From assembly GCF_020520285.1 (NCBI RefSeq), contig NZ_CP084742.1, positions 434,001-498,000 on the forward strand: 64,000 nt of DNA. The letters run 5' to 3'. The notes beneath the pieces are model-generated. The model was not told the origin of the DNA. It was given only the letters and a program-made list of their open reading frames with translations, and searched no databases. Position 1 is the stretch's first letter; each line of letters starts with the position of its first letter. Of this stretch, positions 59,631 to 64,000 are shown in pieces. The DNA comes from Pseudomonas sp. L5B5. GTDB taxonomy: Bacteria > Pseudomonadota > Gammaproteobacteria > Pseudomonadales > Pseudomonadaceae. A program made the translations under genes and the position numbers.

Positions 59631-60456
59631 GACCCTGGTATTGCCCCGGGGTGGCGGCCAGGTGCTGCTTGAAGGCGCGCTGGAAATGCGCCTGGTCGGC
59701 AAAGCCGGCTTCCAGGGCCACCTCGGCGATCGGTGCGCCTGTACGCAGGCGGGCCTGGGCGAACTGCACCCGCTGGTTGACCAGGTAGGCATGGGGTGGC
59801 ATGCCGAACTGCTGGCCGAAGGCCCGGATCAGGTAGGAGGCCGACAGTTGTGCGGCCTGGCAGATGTCGTCCAGCCCCAGGGGTTCTGTGCAGTGCTCGC
59901 GGATGTAGTGGGCGGCTCGTTCGAGCTTGGCGTTGCTGCCCCGGGGCGGGTGATCCGCCGGGTTCAGGCGCTGGTGCAGGTCACAAAAGAACGCCACGGT
60001 GCTGCTGTGCTTGTGCAGGGTGTCGGCCTGCGGGTCCACCAGCACCTGGTACAGCGCCTGGAGCTGGGCAAACAGCTGTGGGTCGTCGCAGTAGGTGGCC
60101 GCGAAGGGGCGAAAGGGTTGTTGTGGATCGAAGCCCAGCTCGTGCTGCAAGGCGCTCAGCCAGGGGGTATCGACATACAGCATGAGGTAGGACCAGGGCT
60201 GGTCGTCGATGGGATTGCAGGCGTGCACGACGCCGGGGTTCATCAAGACCACGGTGCCGACGCCGACCTGCGATTGCCCATGTTCGCCCAGGTAGGTGCT
60301 CTGGCCTGCGGTAATGCAGCCGATGGAGAACTGCTGGTGGGCATGGCGGCTATAACAGATCTTGCGCCCATCGGCGATGGCGCGGGCCTCGATGAACGGC
60401 AAGGCAGGGTCGCGCCAGAAGCGTGGAGCTGCGTCGCTGTGCAGGGCGGGTTTCAT
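59605..60456 (-). CDS. AraC-family transcriptional regulator
   Basis: The product is 283 residues. The N-terminal half is a cupin-type ligand domain (RHAHQQFSIGCITAGQSTYL, VLMNPGVVHACNPIDDQPWS). The C-terminal ~100 residues carry the two HTH motifs (LGLDDICQAAQLSASYLIRA and IAEVALEAGFADQAHFQRAF). Pairing with a LysE exporter tail to tail is common, and it may regulate that exporter, as in AraC/LysE pairs of other Pseudomonas. The ligand is unknown. The ribosome site is weak. Confidence 0.88.
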   Translation of the reverse strand: MKPALHSDAAPRFWRDPALPFIEARAIADGRKICYSRHAHQQFSIGCITAGQSTYLGEHGQSQVGVGTVVLMNPGVVHACNPIDDQPWSYLMLYVDTPWLSALQHELGFDPQQPFRPFAATYCDDPQLFAQLQALYQVLVDPQADTLHKHSSTVAFFCDLHQRLNPADHPPRGSNAKLERAAHYIREHCTEPLGLDDICQAAQLSASYLIRAFGQQFGMPPHAYLVNQRVQFAQARLRTGAPIAEVALEAGFADQAHFQRAFKQHLAATPGQYQGLRQASTPR

Positions 60457-60504
60457 CAGGGGTAGTCCGTCGCCGAAGGTGTCGCCGATTGTATGGGGTA
60501 TCGC

Positions 60505-61008
<504 letters not shown>

Positions 61009-61092
61009 GGTGTCGGTCCTCTGCGGGTTGATCACGCTTGCACAAGCGTAGTCAACCCGTTGCCGAGGCGGGCTACCGTGGATCGGCCCGGG

Positions 61093-63561
61093 CTAGAAGT
61101 CCCAGCGGGTGGCCAGTTGCAGGCTGCGTGGCTCGCCGTAGAAGCCGGTGCTGAAGTTGCCGATGCCGGTGTAGTACTTCTTGTCGAAGAGGTTCTTGAT
61201 GTTCAGGGTCGAACTCAGGTGCTGGCTGAACTGATAGCGGGCCATGGCATCCACCAGGAAGTAACCGTCCTGGGTGATGCGCGAGTCATGCCCGCCATTG
61301 ACCGTGTCGTTCGGGTCGGGCCGGTACACCTTGCCGAAGAACTGGCTCTGCCAGTTGACCCCGCCGCCCACCGTCAGGCGCTCCCACGCGCCGCGCAGGC
61401 GGTAGGTGCTGAACAGCCGTGCCACTTGCTGCGGTTCGGTGGTCTGCAGCACCGAGCCGTAGACGTAGTCGTGGTTGGCGTCGCGGGTGTGGTTGTAGCT
61501 GTAGCCGGCAGACAGGTTCCAACCTTCGAGCAGTTCGCCAGCCACCTCGACTTCGAAGCCCTTGGTGGTCGCGCCCTTGGTCGGACGGTAGACCGCATCG
61601 ATGCCCCAGCCGTCCACCAATTGCGCGACGTTGTCCTGTTCGGTGTGGAACACCGCGAGGCTGGCGTTGACCCGACCGTCCAGGTATTCGGCCTTGACCC
61701 CGGCTTCGTAGCTGTCGCCCTGCACCGGGTCGAGGATCTTGCCGTCGACGTCCTTGCTCATCTGCGGCTGGTAGATGCTGGTGTAGCTGGTGTACAGCGA
61801 GTAGTTGCCGTTGAGGTCGTAGACCAGGCCGGCGTAGGGGGTGACGACCCCGGTCTGCTGGTAGCGCTGGCGGGCGTCGGCGCGGCCGGGTTCGAAGTAG
61901 CGGGTGTTGTCGATGCCCTTGAAGTCGCTGACCCGAGTGCCGAGGATCACCGCCAGGTCGTCGGTGGGCTTGAGCCGGGTGGCCAGGTAGGCGCCGGTCT
62001 GGCGCTGGAGGATGTCGTTGTCGCCGATCTTCGGGATGTCCGGCTTGGCGAACTCGCCTCGCCAGTCGTAGATGCTGCCGCCCACCGGCGGGTACACCGA
62101 GCCGTGGACCGGGATGTCCTGCTTGGCGTTCATCAGCATGAAGCCGGCGATCAACTCGTGCTCGCGGCCGAACAGGCTGAAGGGACCGTGCAGGTTGATG
62201 TCGAGGTTGTCCTGCACCTGCTCGCCCTTGAACTTGCCCATGTACATGAACATGCCGTTGCCGCCGGCCTGGTCCGGGTTGCCGCCGCTGGCCGAGCCCA
62301 GCAGGGTGTCATGCTGGCGGCGCAGGTGGTCGTAGCTGACCTTCAAGGTCCAGTCGTGGGCCAGTTGCTGTTCCACGGAGGTGAACAGGGTCTGGTTCTT
62401 GAAGTCGCGGCGGCTCCAGTCGGTGGCCGGGTTGAACGAGCGGGAGAAGTGGGTCCGCGAACCGTTGCTGAAGTACATCGGGAAGCCGGTCCAGGTGGCG
62501 CCGCGCGAGCGCGTGTTCTGCTGGTCCAGGCCGATGGTCAGCAGGGTGTCCGGGGTCAGGTCCGCCTCCAGCACGCCGTAGGCGATGTCCTTGGTGTTCT
62601 GGTAATGGTCGAGGTGGGCGCTGCGGTCCTGGTAGACCCCGACAAAACGGCCGCGCAGGCTGCCCGTTTCGGTCAGCGGGCCGGAAATGTCCCCTTCGCT
62701 GCGGTAGTTGTCCCAGGAGCCGACGGTGCCGGTGACCGAAGCCTTGAACTCCTTGGTCGGCCGCTTGCGGATCAGGTTGACGGTGGCCGACGGGTCGCCG
62801 GAGCCGGTCATCAGGCCGGTGGCGCCCTTGATGATTTCCACCCGGTCGAAGGTCGCCATGTCGGTGCTGGTGGTGCCGTAGTCGTAGACCCCATCGTAGG
62901 TGGCGTTCACCCCGTCGTACTGGAAGTTGGTGATGGGCAGGCCACGGCTGGAGAACTCCCAGCGCTCGCTGTCGTAGTTCTGCACGCTGACCCCGGGGGC
63001 TCGGCGCAGGGTATCGGCGATGCTGGTGGCGCCCTGGTCGTCCATTTGCTGACGGGTGATCACCGTCACTGTCTGCGGGGTTTCGCGCAGCGACAGGTTG
63101 AGGCCGGTGGCCGAGGCACTGGCCCCGGTGGTGTAGCTGTGGCTGCCTTCGGTGACGTTGCCCAGGCCCTGGGTGGAAATCTGTGTGGTGCCCAGTTGCA
63201 GCGGGCCGCTGTTGACGACAAGCGCCTTGAGCACATAACCGCCGCTGACGGCCTGGGCCTGCAGTCCGGAGTTCGCCAGCAGCAGCTGCAGGGCCTCGGC
63301 GACGCTGTAGCTGCCGTTCAGGCCTGGGCTCTGCTTGCCGGCCGCCAGGTCGTTGTGCCCGGCAATGAATACCGCGCTCTGCTCGGCGAAGCGGTTGAGC
63401 ACCGTGACCAGCGACCCGGGTCCGATGCTGTAGTGATGGCGCACGGCTTCGCTCTGGCCAGCACCCGGCGCGGCGTGGGTCCAGGGTGCGGCGATGCACA
63501 GCAGCGCGGTGCACAGGGGCAGGGTATGGAAGGGCAGGCGCGAACGGCTGGGTGATGGCAT
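61093..63561 (-). CDS. TonB-dependent siderophore receptor with STN signalling domain (FecA/FpvA type)
   Basis: The product is 822 residues from the ATG at 63559-63561, with AAGGGA upstream. Residues 1-30 form a signal peptide. An STN domain (about 40-100, HYSIGPGSLVTVLNRFAEQS) is the signalling part that contacts FecR. The plug follows (about 135-260, ETPQTVTVITRQQMDDQGAT), then a 22-strand barrel ending in NLFDKKYYTGIGN and ATRWDF. It imports an iron-siderophore complex and signals to an ECF sigma factor. The FecR-like gene precedes it on the same strand, and a FecI-type gene should lie beyond the window edge. The ligand cannot be read. Confidence 0.92.
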   Translation of the reverse strand: MPSPSRSRLPFHTLPLCTALLCIAAPWTHAAPGAGQSEAVRHHYSIGPGSLVTVLNRFAEQSAVFIAGHNDLAAGKQSPGLNGSYSVAEALQLLLANSGLQAQAVSGGYVLKALVVNSGPLQLGTTQISTQGLGNVTEGSHSYTTGASASATGLNLSLRETPQTVTVITRQQMDDQGATSIADTLRRAPGVSVQNYDSERWEFSSRGLPITNFQYDGVNATYDGVYDYGTTSTDMATFDRVEIIKGATGLMTGSGDPSATVNLIRKRPTKEFKASVTGTVGSWDNYRSEGDISGPLTETGSLRGRFVGVYQDRSAHLDHYQNTKDIAYGVLEADLTPDTLLTIGLDQQNTRSRGATWTGFPMYFSNGSRTHFSRSFNPATDWSRRDFKNQTLFTSVEQQLAHDWTLKVSYDHLRRQHDTLLGSASGGNPDQAGGNGMFMYMGKFKGEQVQDNLDINLHGPFSLFGREHELIAGFMLMNAKQDIPVHGSVYPPVGGSIYDWRGEFAKPDIPKIGDNDILQRQTGAYLATRLKPTDDLAVILGTRVSDFKGIDNTRYFEPGRADARQRYQQTGVVTPYAGLVYDLNGNYSLYTSYTSIYQPQMSKDVDGKILDPVQGDSYEAGVKAEYLDGRVNASLAVFHTEQDNVAQLVDGWGIDAVYRPTKGATTKGFEVEVAGELLEGWNLSAGYSYNHTRDANHDYVYGSVLQTTEPQQVARLFSTYRLRGAWERLTVGGGVNWQSQFFGKVYRPDPNDTVNGGHDSRITQDGYFLVDAMARYQFSQHLSSTLNIKNLFDKKYYTGIGNFSTGFYGEPRSLQLATRWDF

Positions 63562-63659
63562 GGGGTTCCCTTGGGGGTCGGCAATGTGAGGACTGTTACC
63601 GGGTTGACCGAACGCCAACGCCAAAAGGGAACCTGCCGGGTGAAAAAAAGTTGCCAGGC

Positions 63660-64000
63660 TCAGGTGCGCGGTTCCAGGGTCACCCACCAGGACGCCAGGC
63701 GCTTGACCCGGACCGGCAGCGCCGCTTCCAGCAGGGCCAGGGCCTGGTCGGAGTCGTGCAGGGGGAAGGAGCCCATCACCGGCAGGTGGGCGATGGCCGG
63801 GTCGCAACCCAGGTGGCCGCTGCGATAGCGCCCCAGGTCCTCCAGCAGTTGCGCCAGGGGCAGGTTGTCGGCCAGCAGCAGGCCACGGCTCCAGGCTTCG
63901 CGAGCGGCGCTGGCGGTCTGCAGCAGGCCCAGGGATTGGCGGTCGAAACGCAGTTGCTGGCCGGCATTCACCACCTGTACCTGCAGGCCATCGGCGCTGC
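63660..64000 (-). CDS. FecR-family sigma-regulator, N-terminus outside window
   Basis: Only the last 113 residues are visible; the gene enters from the right edge. The segment VVNAGQQLRFD, then LPLAQLLEDLGRYRSGHLGC and the C-terminal VKRLASWWVTLEP are typical of the periplasmic part of FecR proteins, which carry the siderophore signal from the receptor's STN domain to the sigma factor. The receptor starts 98 bp downstream, which supports one iron-signalling locus. Its membrane segment and N-terminal region cannot be checked. Confidence 0.88.
   Translation of the reverse strand, partial: SADGLQVQVVNAGQQLRFDRQSLGLLQTASAAREAWSRGLLLADNLPLAQLLEDLGRYRSGHLGCDPAIAHLPVMGSFPLHDSDQALALLEAALPVRVKRLASWWVTLEPRT

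Overview
This window looks like a chromosomal segment of a fluorescent Pseudomonas (P. fluorescens/P. protegens type). The support is high GC with strong third-position GC, proteins typical of Pseudomonas (DUF2388, DUF3077, FabV, a 521-residue Aer receptor, the AruRS/AruIH arginine transaminase cluster), an ANR box, and Pseudomonas-type REP hairpins built on a GTAGCCGCTG core. No prophage, transposase, CRISPR array, rRNA or tRNA was seen. Gene assignments rest on reading translations and family knowledge; no database search was run.

Layout. 1-5.3 kb: small conserved genes (2OG-Fe oxygenase fragment, DUF2388, DUF3077, unknowns) and a divergent TetR/oxidoreductase pair with two operators. 5.4-11.0 kb: a probable catabolic cluster (XRE-cupin regulator, Old-Yellow-Enzyme/Fe-S oxidoreductase, orphan periplasmic binding protein, class II aldolase-like protein, BetI-like TetR). 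11.1-23.8 kb: the arginine transaminase locus (aruR, a binding protein, aruS, a permease with a structured leader and a 24-codon upstream ORF, three CoA-dependent enzymes, aruI, aruH). 23.9-25.3 kb: a divergent Rrf2 regulator and quinone reductase sharing a perfect palindrome. 25.4-31.6 kb: a minus-strand Mg/phosphate cluster (mgtA with a possible leader ORF, a 66-aa membrane peptide, Na/Pi cotransporter-PhoU fusion, DUF2493, exported protein). 31.6-42.2 kb: mixed housekeeping and transport genes (Hyi-like isomerase, LprI-domain protein, fabV, thioesterase-like/TetR pair, azlCD, SMI1/KNR4, NUDIX fusion).

42.5-55.0 kb is a dense signalling island. It has a CHASE4-PAS-GGDEF-EAL protein, then a minus-strand five-gene operon whose genes all overlap: REC-PAS-GGDEF-degenerate EAL, REC-GSDEF-EAL, a periplasmic di-haem cytochrome c peroxidase, a membrane histidine kinase, and a REC-histidine kinase. 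Diverging from it is a REC protein with an HD-GYP-like domain that has lost its HD pair. Three closely related receivers in one operon with a cytochrome c peroxidase suggest a redox- or peroxide-linked c-di-GMP pathway. This is the best candidate for an undescribed system. 55-64 kb: RNase T2, a DapA paralogue, aer with an ANR box, a LysE exporter with a convergent AraC regulator, a PhnB-like protein, and a FecA-type TonB receptor with the C-terminal part of its FecR regulator at the window edge.
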